A stretch of 64,000 nt of DNA from JBAZTO01 sp041661865 (GTDB taxonomy: Bacteria; Planctomycetota; Phycisphaerae; SM23-33), in assembly GCA_041661865.1 (NCBI GenBank), contig JBAZTO010000006.1, positions 1 through 64,000 of the forward strand, read 5' to 3'. The notes below the pieces were generated by a model, which made no database searches, was not told where the DNA came from, and saw only the letters and a program-made list of their open reading frames with translations. Shown here piece after piece: positions 8,983-16,871 of this stretch. The first letter of the stretch is position 1; every line of letters begins with the position of its first letter. The position numbers and the translations under genes are program-made.

Positions 8983-10062
8983 TTACCGCCGCACGCGGGC
9001 GTTGCCCTGCCAGATGCTCCAGACCTGCTCTTCGTCGGCGGGCTGGGCGTAATCGGTCACCATCGTCGTGGCCAGTGCGCCGGTGGCCCAGCCGAACTGG
9101 GCCCACTTCTCGGCGGTCCAGCCCTTGAGAATGGCGTAAAGCATGCCGCCCACGAAACCGTCGCCGCCGCCGATGCGGTCCAGCACCCGAATTTCACGAG
9201 GCTCCACGATGTGCCAGTTCTCGCCCTCGGACATGATGGCGCCCCACAGGTGCGTGTCGGTGCTGACGACTTCGCGAAGCGTCGTGGCGAAAACGGTCGC
9301 GTGCGGGAACTGCTGCCTGGCACGGTTAATCATGCCCTTGAAGCCTTCGATCTTGGCTGCCAGGCCCTTGCCGCCCGCCTCGGGCCCCTCAACGCCCAGG
9401 CAGAGCTGGAAGTCCTCTTCGTTGCCCACCAGGATGTCGGCTGAGCGGGCGATCTCCAGGAACATCTGGCGGAGCTCCTTATCGCGGCCCTTCCAGAATG
9501 AAGCGCGGTAGTTGAGGTCAAAGCAAATCCGCGTGCCGTACTTCTTGGCTGCGCGGGCCAGTTCCAGGCAGAAGGCGCTGGTTTCGGGCGACAGGGCGCC
9601 GATGAGCCCGGAAAGATGGACGATCTGCACGCCCTCTTTGCCGAAGATGCGGTCGAGGTCGAAATCCTTGACGTTCAGCGTCCGGCCGACTTCGCCGGCG
9701 CGATCGTTCTGCACCCGCGGCCCACGCGACCCGCAGCCGCTGTCGGCGAGGTTGAACTGGTGGCGATAGCCCCACGGCCCGCCCTGGTCTACTTCCTTGC
9801 CTTCGTAGGCCATGTGCCGGCCGGCCAGGTTGTCCTTGATAAACCGGGCGATGGGACTGTCCTTGACGAAGGTCGTGAGCACCTTGACCGGCAGGCCCAG
9901 AAAGGCCGGGACGCTGGCGACGTTGGTCTCGGCGCTGGTGGCCTGCATGAAAAGGGTGTCGCTGCAATGTATCGGCTGGCCGTTGGCCGGAGTCAGGCGA
10001 ACGCCCATGCTGGTGGGGACAAGCAGAGAAAACGCGCAATCTTTCCGAAGGTCGATGCTCAC
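8983..10062 (-). CDS. PfkB-family carbohydrate kinase (2-keto-3-deoxygluconate kinase-like)
   Basis: 359-aa ribokinase-fold sugar kinase. The C-terminal catalytic and anion-hole motif appears as DRIGGGDGFVGGML, with the base Asp conserved. Other family marks are CFDLNYRASFW and ILVGNEEDF. The spread of motifs resembles KdgK-like enzymes, but other 2-keto or ketose substrates are possible. It starts with GTG behind AAAGGAA. It is transcribed alone, away from rex, and has its own terminator downstream. Confidence 0.8.
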   Translation of the reverse strand: MSIDLRKDCAFSLLVPTSMGVRLTPANGQPIHCSDTLFMQATSAETNVASVPAFLGLPVKVLTTFVKDSPIARFIKDNLAGRHMAYEGKEVDQGGPWGYRHQFNLADSGCGSRGPRVQNDRAGEVGRTLNVKDFDLDRIFGKEGVQIVHLSGLIGALSPETSAFCLELARAAKKYGTRICFDLNYRASFWKGRDKELRQMFLEIARSADILVGNEEDFQLCLGVEGPEAGGKGLAAKIEGFKGMINRARQQFPHATVFATTLREVVSTDTHLWGAIMSEGENWHIVEPREIRVLDRIGGGDGFVGGMLYAILKGWTAEKWAQFGWATGALATTMVTDYAQPADEEQVWSIWQGNARVRR

Positions 10063-10296
10063 GAGAAATTCCTTTCCATTTCCTGGGTTTCCAGGCCTAT
10101 CCCGGCTCTCTCGACTCGCCGGACTCTTCGGGCTCTAAAGCTCTCGGGACAGGAGTCGCAGGCGGAGTGCCGACGGCGTAACAATCCAACAAGGCCAGGT
10201 GGCATTTCATAGCCGATTTGGCCGGCCGCTGCAAGATGCACCCGCAAAATGGCCGACGTGCCCAAGTGCCCTGTCACTCGTCCAACGATGGATCGG

Positions 10297-10365
10297 GTGC
10301 CACTGCTGCGGTGTTTGCAGCAGTGTCGGCGTTATGCACGGCTGCACACGACGCAGCCGTGGCAC
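10297..10365 (-). repeat. Double-hairpin repeat, copy C (inverted)
   Basis: Read on the minus strand it is GTGCCAC, hairpin 1 (GGCTGC, loop GTCGTGT, GCAGCC), an inner spacer, hairpin 2 (CTGCTG around loop AAACACC) and GTGGCAC. The flanks TCACATCT and GATCCATC match copies B and D. It lies between the sugar kinase and the large RNA; nothing else is recognisable in 10063-10541. Confidence 0.78.
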
Positions 10366-10541
10366 CTTAAGATGTGACAGCGCCCAAGCCATCGCTCCAC
10401 CATGCCTGCCGGCGAGTCTGGGGTTATTTTTCCTTGCCGGCCAAGGAATTTCTCTCGACGGATCGGCCGAGGCTGCAAGGACTTGCGACGAGATTTCAGG
10501 CCATATTCGATGTTTTTTTTTGGATTCCGGCGGCTGAAGTC

Positions 10542-10569
10542 TTGACTCAAAATCGATTAGTGGTATAAT
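10542..10569 (+). promoter_or_regulatory. Strong sigma-70-type promoter of the large RNA
   Basis: TTGACT at 10542-10547 and a perfect TATAAT at 10564-10569 with a 16-bp spacer. A T-tract (TTTTTTTT at 10513-10520) lies upstream. Transcription would start near 10576 and there is no protein-coding gene on this strand before 12377. Confidence 0.75.
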
Positions 10570-10575
10570 CGCGGG

Positions 10576-11136
10576 TGCTTTGGGAGCAACGGAGCCAACC
10601 ATCTCCCCAAGCGGATGGAGGAGCACCATCCGCTCATGTGCGCGAATCCCAAGGACGCTCCAGCTATCTTGCCTGTCTGTGTTGTGTTGTGGCAATTAAT
10701 AAAGCTGAGGCCGATTAGGGCTGTAAGCCGTCCGGCTATCCGTCTGGAAGGCCGGCGAAAATAGACTCAAAAGTGAGGGTTAGTGACCCTTGAGGGCCGT
10801 CCCGTCTGAGCAACGGGATACGCGTCCGGGCGATAGCCAACGCGTGGCGGTGAGCAGACCGTCGGACGAAGGGAGGGAACTAACTGAGGACCTCTGGCGC
10901 GATCACGCAAGCGGAGATAAGCGCCCAATTGCATCTGCCTTCCTCCTCCTCCTGAGGCAGACCGATCAAAACAGAGGTTTCTCGAAAGGTAGCAACCGAA
11001 CTCTTACGCCGGTGGAGATAAGCGCCTGCTGAAACGCCCTATCTCTCCTCCTTAGGGCTGCGTAAGGAATTGGTTACTATCATGGCGAAGGGCGATGACC
11101 GCGATCCGCAAGGATTGCGGCTCGCCCCCTTTTTTT
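10576..11136 (+). ncRNA. Large structured non-coding RNA, unknown family
   Basis: An island of about 560 nt bounded by a near-consensus promoter and a strong intrinsic terminator, with no convincing ORF. Many local stems are visible: AGCGGATGG/CCATCCGCT (10610-10634, loop AGGAGCA), CTTTGGGA/TCCCAAGG enclosing it, AGGGT/ACCCT near 10780, TCCCG/CGGGA near 10802-10816, GCGTCCG/CGGACG, and CTTACG (11003-11008)/CGTAAG (11061-11066). A 13-nt motif GGAGATAAGCGCC occurs twice (10913-10925 and 11014-11026), each followed by a hairpin whose loop is rich in CTCCT. I looked for and did not find the signatures of RNase P RNA, tmRNA or SRP RNA, and found nothing that identifies it as 6S RNA. The function is unknown. 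Confidence 0.7.
11090..11136 (+). terminator. Intrinsic terminator of the large RNA
   Basis: Three stacked helices: GGGCGA/TCGCCC, CCGC/GCGG and ATCC/GGAT closed by a GCAA tetraloop, followed by CC and seven T (11130-11136). Confidence 0.85.
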
Positions 11137-11151
11137 GCGATCTGGAAACTA

Positions 11152-11273
11152 GCGGGGATGAACACAGATACACACGGATGAATACTGGACGAACAACGTA
11201 ATTGCCGGATTCCTCTCCCAGCTTTCTTTCCTGCTATCCGCGTTCATCCGCGTTCATCTGCGTTCATCCCCGC
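11152..11273. repeat. Imperfect inverted repeat of GGATGAAC units
   Basis: The left arm (11152-11184) begins GCGGGGATGAAC and continues with CGGATGAA. The right arm (11243-11273) is its near reverse complement, made of TTCATCCGCG and TTCATCTGCG units ending in CCCCGC. The arms are about 30 nt with a 58-nt spacer. It looks like a dispersed palindromic repeat between two transcription units. Confidence 0.6.
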
Positions 11274-11296
11274 AGATGGTTTCTCTCTGAAAACGG

Positions 11297-12169
11297 TCAG
11301 ACTCGGAATTCCTCTCTCAAGATGCCGTAGCACTCGAGGTCTTCGAACCGATTCCTTATGACTACATGTTGCCGTAGTGTACCCTCATGCTTCATGCCGA
11401 TTTTCTGCATCACCCTGCCCGAGGCGGGATTTCGCGTCAGATGATGGGCAAAAACACGGCCCAATCCGAGTTGCACAAAGCCGTATCGAACCACCTCGCG
11501 AGCCGCCTCGCTGCAATAGCCGTTGCCCCAATACTCCTTGCCGACCCAGTAACCTAACTCGCCGCGTTTGTGGTCGGCGCCAAAGCCCATCAGGCCGATC
11601 GAGCCGACCAGTTGCCCGCCCCCTGCCAGAGTGATGGCAAGCGTAAGTTCCCTCTTGGCATCGAACGCGGCTTGGTGTCCCGCGATCCATCCCTCGGCCA
11701 CGCCGTCCTCGTAGGGGTGTGGGATCGACAACATGGTGTCAGAGATCTCCCGCGCCCCGGCCAGGCGCTGAACCGTCGGCGCATCAGCCAGCGTGAAGGG
11801 GCGCAGCACCAGGCGCGGCGTCCTCAACGTCGGAATGGCCCCGCTGCCGGGGGCGGCGACATCCTCGACCAGGATCAGCCGTGCCGCGTCGGTCAGAGCC
11901 CGCGCCTTGTGCCGATGCTTCCAACCCGCCGGAAGCAAGACGCCGTCGCCGGGGCCGAATTCAACCTTGGTTCCGCCAAAGTCGACCTCCAGTCGGCCCT
12001 CCAGCAGATATCCATAGTGGCCCTTGAGGCACCAGTCGGCCTCGACAGACGCGCGCGTGAACTCCAGCATCCGCAACTTCCGCCTGCCGGCCTCGAAGGC
12101 CTTGAAGCGAACGCCGGGGGCCGGCGAAACCCACGCGATCGAATCGAAATCTACCCTGTAATCATCCAT
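11297..12169 (-). CDS. Cupin-GNAT fusion protein
   Basis: 290-aa two-domain protein. Residues about 1-103 are a small cupin (GHYGYLLEGRLEVDFGG and FGPGDGVLLPAGWKHRHK give the two cupin motifs). Residues about 112-290 are a RimJ/RimL-type N-acetyltransferase (LRTPRLVLRPFTLAD at the start, GELGYWVGKEYWGNGYCSEA as the acetyl-CoA motif). The likely activity is acetyl transfer from acetyl-CoA to an amine; the cupin may sense or bind a small ligand. The start is the ATG behind AGGAGAT. Acceptor and regulator are unknown. Confidence 0.75.
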   Translation of the reverse strand: MDDYRVDFDSIAWVSPAPGVRFKAFEAGRRKLRMLEFTRASVEADWCLKGHYGYLLEGRLEVDFGGTKVEFGPGDGVLLPAGWKHRHKARALTDAARLILVEDVAAPGSGAIPTLRTPRLVLRPFTLADAPTVQRLAGAREISDTMLSIPHPYEDGVAEGWIAGHQAAFDAKRELTLAITLAGGGQLVGSIGLMGFGADHKRGELGYWVGKEYWGNGYCSEAAREVVRYGFVQLGLGRVFAHHLTRNPASGRVMQKIGMKHEGTLRQHVVIRNRFEDLECYGILREEFRV

Positions 12170-12301
12170 CGCAATCTCCTGTGTCTTTGGTGCCGCCCAG
12201 TAAGTTGCAGCTATTCCGCCGGCTTGACAGCTACAGCCAGCACCGGCTCGGCGGCGGCGCGCTCGTTATGCCAAGCCCCTTTGAACTTGCAGAATTTACG
12301 C

Positions 12302-12330
12302 TTGTCGTTTCCGACGTTTGGCCTTAGAAT
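12302..12330 (+). promoter_or_regulatory. Sigma-70-type promoter of the pentapeptide gene
   Basis: TTGTCG at 12302-12307, a 17-bp spacer, then TAGAAT at 12325-12330. The predicted start is about 40 bp before the ATG at 12377. Confidence 0.5.
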
Positions 12331-12376
12331 ACCCTCTGTGAATCTATTTTGGGCGGACTCTTGCGGAGGGTTCTAC

Positions 12377-13645
12377 ATGGTCAATAGGGATGCTTCTGTT
12401 GGGGTGAGTTCTCAGCGGATTTGCCTTGCTGTGCAAGCGATCTGGCTTCTATCATTCACCATAGGTTTGTTCGCGCTGGGCATGATCGCCGAACCCGCGA
12501 ATGGACAAGTATATCGTTGGGACGACGGGAACATGATCCCAGGTACGGAAGGGGTAACTCTCACACCAGGGGCTATCCTCGACGAAATGGCGCTCTCCTA
12601 CGCAGCGATGAACAACGTTGATCTCAGCGGGGCGTCTTTCTACTTGTCACAGATGAACAACGCCAACCTGAGCGACTCAAATCTTAGCGGCGGCAACCTT
12701 TTGTATGCGAACCTCGCCGACGCGAATCTCACTCGGGCGAATCTAGCGGGCGCCTCCCTGAGTGGGTCGAATCTGTACTTTAACTACCAATGGCATCTGA
12801 TCCCCATGACGCTGAGCAATGCAAAACTCAACAATGCGAACCTCAGCGGTGCCGTGCTTCGTTATGCTACTGTCGATAATGCCGACTTTACCGACGCCAC
12901 GGTGACTGGGGCATCGTTTGAAGGTGAGACGGCGATGGGATTCACCCAGGAGCAGCTACGGTCGACGGGCAGTTACCAGAACAAGAACCTGCGCGGAGTT
13001 AACTTGTCGTCCAACGACCTGACCGAGTGGAACCTGGCGAGGCAGGATCTCACGAATGCGGGTTTTGGTGCCGCTATTCTATCCCACGCTGACTTGAGCC
13101 AGGCAAATCTGACCGGGGCTGACTTTGGCTATATCAGCTTTATGCCTCAGGAACTAATACAGTTGATGGGGTTGCCACGCCCGTCGACCCATGCCACACT
13201 GGCGGATGCCAACATGAACGATGCTGTCATCTATGGCGCTAGGTTGGAGAATACCACGTCCAGTGGATTCACCAAGGAACAACTGTATTCGACGAGCAGC
13301 TACAATAACAAGAAACTCGGAGCTATTTGCCTCGGATCGAATAACCTGACAGGCTGGGATTTCTCAGGCCAGAGACTGGCTGGGGCTCGCTTCGCTGCGT
13401 CAGATCTCACGGATGCGAACTTCATTGGCGCGGATCTGAGAAATGCTGACCTCTCGACCGGCAGTATATCCTTGTTCACTTTGACCAGTTGGACCACTAC
13501 GTTGACGAACGCGAATCTTAGCCGTGCAGATCTTCGTGGGGCCGAGATCAATCTTGCGGCAAGTTTCACCCGCCAGAACACGATCCTCAGCGACGGCAAT
13601 GTGCAGCTTGAACCTCGCTGGCGGCGAATCTCTGGTCGTCCGTGA
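12377..13645 (+). CDS. Exported pentapeptide-repeat protein, N-terminal part of a frameshifted PEP-CTERM gene
   Basis: 422 aa as read. A signal peptide (about 14-43, LLSFTIGLFALGMIAEPANGQ) is followed by arrays of A(D/N)Lxx pentapeptide repeats that build a right-handed beta helix, broken by blocks such as FTKEQLYSTSSYNNKKLGAICL that recur about 110 residues apart. The frame ends in an atypical Arg-rich tail after NTILSDGNVQ, while the next frame (+1) continues with a sensible sequence and a PEP-CTERM signal. One extra base near 13612 would explain this. The true start is the ATG at 12377 behind GCGGAGGG; the frame is open further upstream without coding character. The function is unknown; such proteins are cell-surface or exported. 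Confidence 0.8.
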   Translation: MVNRDASVGVSSQRICLAVQAIWLLSFTIGLFALGMIAEPANGQVYRWDDGNMIPGTEGVTLTPGAILDEMALSYAAMNNVDLSGASFYLSQMNNANLSDSNLSGGNLLYANLADANLTRANLAGASLSGSNLYFNYQWHLIPMTLSNAKLNNANLSGAVLRYATVDNADFTDATVTGASFEGETAMGFTQEQLRSTGSYQNKNLRGVNLSSNDLTEWNLARQDLTNAGFGAAILSHADLSQANLTGADFGYISFMPQELIQLMGLPRPSTHATLADANMNDAVIYGARLENTTSSGFTKEQLYSTSSYNNKKLGAICLGSNNLTGWDFSGQRLAGARFAASDLTDANFIGADLRNADLSTGSISLFTLTSWTTTLTNANLSRADLRGAEINLAASFTRQNTILSDGNVQLEPRWRRISGRP

Positions 13646-14051
13646 CCACTCACAGGCCATCACCGTAGATTCAGAGATGATCATGGCTTCGGGATCGATG
13701 CTTCAGATGGCGTTCTCAGACCAGACGTGGGGATCGACGATATCATTCGCCAACATGGTTTCGATGCCGGCGTTGGGCGGAACCCTCGAATTCACGTTCG
13801 AAGAGGGAATCGATCCTGAACTGATGGGGATCACAACGTTCAAACTCTTCAATTGGCCCATCGGAATGACAGCCGAGGATCGCTTTGCCAGCATCGACAC
13901 CGGCGGGCTCAACTGGGACATCAGCCACCTGTACGACACCGGGGAAGTGACGTTGCTCCCTGAACCGACCGCTCTCTCACTGCTGGCCCTAGGTGGCCTA
14001 GCGATGATCCGCCGGGTGCCGTGGTCGCGGCGTCTGCGACCACGAATGTGA
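13524..14051 (+). CDS. C-terminal part of the frameshifted PEP-CTERM protein
   Basis: The meaningful part starts at about 13613 in frame 3 (NLAGGESLVVRDHSQAI) and continues the pentapeptide protein after the frameshift. It ends with LLPEPTALSLLALGGLAMIRR, a PEP-CTERM sorting signal (Pro-Glu-Pro, hydrophobic helix, Arg cluster) recognised by exosortase. The last 11 codons lie inside a palindrome (14021-14043), so the Arg tail is extended compared with usual PEP-CTERM ends. It is probably not translated on its own; a sequencing error or real mutation upstream splits the gene. Confidence 0.7.
   Translation: MQIFVGPRSILRQVSPARTRSSATAMCSLNLAGGESLVVRDHSQAITVDSEMIMASGSMLQMAFSDQTWGSTISFANMVSMPALGGTLEFTFEEGIDPELMGITTFKLFNWPIGMTAEDRFASIDTGGLNWDISHLYDTGEVTLLPEPTALSLLALGGLAMIRRVPWSRRLRPRM
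14021..14043 (+). repeat. Half element (single hairpin) of the double-hairpin repeat family
   Basis: GTGGTCGC, loop GGCGTCT, GCGACCAC. With the preceding GGTGCC it aligns to the first hairpin of copies A-D, with different but complementary stems. It forms the 3-prime end of the PEP-CTERM coding region. Confidence 0.55.
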
Positions 14052-14245
14052 TGCTTGTGACGAGACGCTGCCCGGTGTGATTGGCAATTGAAGATTGAGC
14101 GTCGGCACGGGCACGGTTTCTTTGTCGCTCGTTTGGCCCAGGCGCTACCAAGTCCTTCCGCTCGCTTTCAGCGGTAGGGCGTTCTCCTGCCTGTGCTGCC
14201 AAGGACGCCTGCGCTACCGGGGACGGCTCAGCCCGCGGGGCAGAT

Positions 14246-15331
14246 TCACGCCCCCCACAGCCGGCCTTCGTCGACCATGGCGAGGTAATGGTCCACCGGG
14301 ATGTAGTTGGCCACGCTGTTGCCGGTGCCCAGGCAGTAGCCGCCGCCGGGCATGCACACGTCGAGGGTCTCGCGGACGCGGCGGCGAATGGCGGCTTCGT
14401 CCTGGCGGCAGAGGAAGTCCACGTCGATCCCCCCCACCAGCGAAACCCGCCGGCCGAACCTGGCCTTGGCGTCGCGCACGTCCAGAATGGTGTCCTCGAA
14501 GCTGTGCTTGGCGTCGATCTTCACGTCGTCGATCAGATCGTCCATGATATCGACCAGATTGCCGCAGGCGTGCAGGGCATAGATTCGCCCCGCCGCGTGG
14601 GTCATCTCAACCAGCTGCTTGTGCCCGGACAGGACGTATCGCCGCATGTCGGCCGGGGAGAACATCAGGCCGGTCTTGAAACCCATGTCGTCGCTGCCGA
14701 AGATGACCTTGACCCGCTCGAACTGCAGCACGCACTTGAGCATCGCCTGGAAATACCCGTGGAGCTTGGCGTACAAGGCCTCCACCAGGTCCCGCTGCTC
14801 GTAGAGGGCGAAGCAGAAGCTCTCGTAGCCCATCAGCCAGCAAAGGAACTCGCAGTAGTGCCCCTGGCCGGGCACGACCAGGCACATGTCGTCGGGGACA
14901 TTCTTTGAAAACCACTTGAGCGGTTCGATCGTCTCGGGGCCGTCGGGCTTGGGCCAATTGTACTCTTCGAACTCTTTCCAGTTGGTGATCGGGCCGACGT
15001 GCTCATTGAGGAAGCTTCGACTGCCCGGCCGGCCCTCGGTGTCGGCAATCTTATCGAATCGCAACGACCAGGGCGGGCCCATGCGCACGGGGATGTAATC
15101 GAACCCCAGGGCGCGATAGACCCGGATTCGCCGCTGCGGGATGTAATCGGCGGCAGTGGCATCGAGGCCGTCCAGCAGGCCCAGGCGCTCGCCGATGGCC
15201 TGCTCGCTGGACTCGTCATGGAAGAGTTCCATGTGATGGACGCGCCGCGGCGTGCCCTTGCGACGAAGGCAATCGCAAAACGCCGGCCAGTCGGGACTCG
15301 TCGCTCTCTTCAGCCCTGCGTACTCCGTCAT
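14246..15331 (-). CDS. Uroporphyrinogen decarboxylase-like (URO-D) family protein
   Basis: 361-aa TIM-barrel protein of the URO-D/MtaA/CmuA superfamily. Conserved parts include VIFGSDDMGFKTGLMFSP, IYALHACGNLVDIMDDLI (the His-x-Cys-Gly segment that binds zinc in methyltransferase members) and VSLVGGIDVDFLC near the C-terminus. It is not heme HemE, which has a different N-terminus; planctomycete genomes carry many paralogues, often with sugar-metabolism genes. A methyl-transfer role is possible but unproven. Start ATG behind GGAGAAAG. galM lies upstream on the same strand. Confidence 0.75.
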   Translation of the reverse strand: MTEYAGLKRATSPDWPAFCDCLRRKGTPRRVHHMELFHDESSEQAIGERLGLLDGLDATAADYIPQRRIRVYRALGFDYIPVRMGPPWSLRFDKIADTEGRPGSRSFLNEHVGPITNWKEFEEYNWPKPDGPETIEPLKWFSKNVPDDMCLVVPGQGHYCEFLCWLMGYESFCFALYEQRDLVEALYAKLHGYFQAMLKCVLQFERVKVIFGSDDMGFKTGLMFSPADMRRYVLSGHKQLVEMTHAAGRIYALHACGNLVDIMDDLIDDVKIDAKHSFEDTILDVRDAKARFGRRVSLVGGIDVDFLCRQDEAAIRRRVRETLDVCMPGGGYCLGTGNSVANYIPVDHYLAMVDEGRLWGA

Positions 15332-15425
15332 ACTGCTTTCTCCTTGATGGCCTGCACATCGAGGCGGCGATTATACAGACGCCGCGGCAGCCTGACATCC
15401 AAAAACCGGTTGCACGGCGCCTGCC

Positions 15426-16484
15426 TTATTTCGTCGAGAACTTGTAGATGGTCGTCGAACTGAACTTCTCTCCCGGCCGCAATGTGGTGGACGGAAACTC
15501 GGGATGGTTGACCGAGTCGGGGAAGTGCTGCGTTTCGAGGCAGAAGCCCGACCGTTTTCCGTAGGCCCGGCCGCTCTTGCCGACCAGTTTGCCGTCCAGG
15601 AAGTTGCCGGTGTACAGTTGCACGCCCGGCTCGGTGGTCAGCACCTCCATCACCCTGCCGGTGGTCGGCTCGCAGGCCCGGGCCGCCAGCGACAACTCGC
15701 CGCCCTTCTTGTTCAGGACGTAGTTGATGTCGTACCCCTTGGCAATGACCAACTGCTCGTCCTGCGCGTCGATACGCTGGCCGATGGGCTTGGCCGAGGT
15801 GAAGTCAAACGGCGTGCCCGCCACCGGGCGAATCTCGCCGGTGGGCACCAGGTCGCTGTTCATCGGGGTCACCGCGCCGGCGTTGATCATCATCTCCGTG
15901 CCGGCCACGCTGGGACAGCCCTCGCCGGCGAGGTTGAAGTAAGCGTGCTGCGTGAGGTTGACGACGGTCTCCTTGTCGGTGGCGGCGGTGTAGTCGATGC
16001 GCCACTGGTCGTCCTCGCTGAGCAGGTAGACCACCGTGACCTTCAAGTTGCCCGGGTAGCCCTCTTCGCCGTCGACGCTGAGATAGGTCAGCTCCAGCGC
16101 GTCGCCCTCGGGCCACTGCAATGGGCGGGCGCTCCAGACGACCTGGTCAAAGCCCTTCAACCCGCCGTGCAGCGAGCAGTTCCCGTTGTTCAGCGGGACG
16201 GTGTACGTCTTGCCGCCCAAGGTGAACTTGCCGTGCGCGATGCGGTTGCCATACCGGCCGATGAGGGCGCCCAGATATGGGCTGGGCCGCTGCAAGTAGC
16301 CCTCCAGGCGGTCAAAGCCCAGCGTCACGTCGTCGATCTTGCCGGCGCGGTCGGCCACCCGCAGGCTCGTGACAATGCCGCCGTAGTTGGTGACCTTCAT
16401 CACCGTGCCGCGGGAATTGGCCAGCGTGTAGAGGGAAACTTCCTTGCCGTCGATGCCGCCGAAAGGTTCTTTCCTGATGCTCAT
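15426..16484 (-). CDS. galM: Aldose 1-epimerase (galactose mutarotase)
   Basis: 352-aa beta-sandwich mutarotase interconverting alpha and beta anomers of aldoses. Family marks include GALIGRYGNRIAHGKFTLGGKTY (about 73-95), NNGNCSLHGG (substrate-binding His), LTQHAYFNLAGEG (catalytic His) and a C-terminal GFCLETQHFPDSVNHPEFPS holding the catalytic Glu. A GTG two codons upstream is also possible; the ATG at 16484 fits AAGGA better. It may be cotranscribed with the URO-D-like gene 94 bp downstream. Confidence 0.93.
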   Translation of the reverse strand: MSIRKEPFGGIDGKEVSLYTLANSRGTVMKVTNYGGIVTSLRVADRAGKIDDVTLGFDRLEGYLQRPSPYLGALIGRYGNRIAHGKFTLGGKTYTVPLNNGNCSLHGGLKGFDQVVWSARPLQWPEGDALELTYLSVDGEEGYPGNLKVTVVYLLSEDDQWRIDYTAATDKETVVNLTQHAYFNLAGEGCPSVAGTEMMINAGAVTPMNSDLVPTGEIRPVAGTPFDFTSAKPIGQRIDAQDEQLVIAKGYDINYVLNKKGGELSLAARACEPTTGRVMEVLTTEPGVQLYTGNFLDGKLVGKSGRAYGKRSGFCLETQHFPDSVNHPEFPSTTLRPGEKFSSTTIYKFSTK

Positions 16485-16595
16485 CTTCACAGTTCCTTAT
16501 CTTTGGACTAGCTCGCCCAACAGGCGCGGGCCGGCTGGGCAGTATTCTACTATCCCTTTTTCTGGTGACTACCTTATTATTCGTGGCTGGGTGGC

Positions 16596-16618
16596 GTGGT
16601 CGCGGCGTGTGCGACCAC
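16596..16618 (+). repeat. Half element (single hairpin) of the double-hairpin repeat family
   Basis: GTGGTCGC, loop GGCGTGT, GCGACCAC, preceded by GGGTGGC. It is nearly identical to the hairpin at 14021-14043 and lies in the spacer between galM and the porin (16491-16871). Apart from a sigma-54-type promoter, nothing else is seen in this spacer. Confidence 0.55.
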
Positions 16619-16775
16619 GATTGAGTTTCGCACGGCACTCCGGCGGCGGGCGGGTTGGCGAAGAGGACAAGAACGTCCCTGTTCGGCATGTCCCGTTACG
16701 TTTCTGTAACTAACCTCCTTTTGCTCCCAATGGTCAAACCCGCATAAACGCGGGCGATTATGCCCGTTTCACTTC

Positions 16776-16791
16776 TGGCACGGCTTGTGCA
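16776..16791 (+). promoter_or_regulatory. Candidate sigma-54 promoter of the porin
   Basis: TGGCACGGCTTGTGCA matches the -24/-12 consensus (TGGCAC N5 TTGCA) with one mismatch and the required 10 nt between the GG and GC dinucleotides. The porin ATG is about 80 bp downstream. Stem-loops built on CGGGCG/TGCCCG lie just upstream. Confidence 0.55.
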
Positions 16792-16871
16792 TACGGTTTC
16801 GCTGGCGAGTCATGATCGGATTTCCCGATATCTGTTGTACTCGCCCGTCCACTGCGAAAGGAGCTGCGACA

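Noticed and set aside
10790..11032. 80-codon ORF inside the large RNA
   Set aside because: No ribosome site, no motif, and it runs through stable hairpins.
10576..11136. RNase P RNA, tmRNA, SRP RNA or 6S RNA as identity of the large RNA
   Set aside because: The diagnostic sequences of the first three (P4-region GAGGAAAGTCC, tRNA-like CCA end, SRP apical loop) are absent; 6S RNA is about three times shorter. Only a covariance-model search can settle it.
11570..12376. Upstream extension of the pentapeptide gene frame
   Set aside because: It runs antisense to the cupin-GNAT gene and lacks coding character; the signal peptide starts at 12377.
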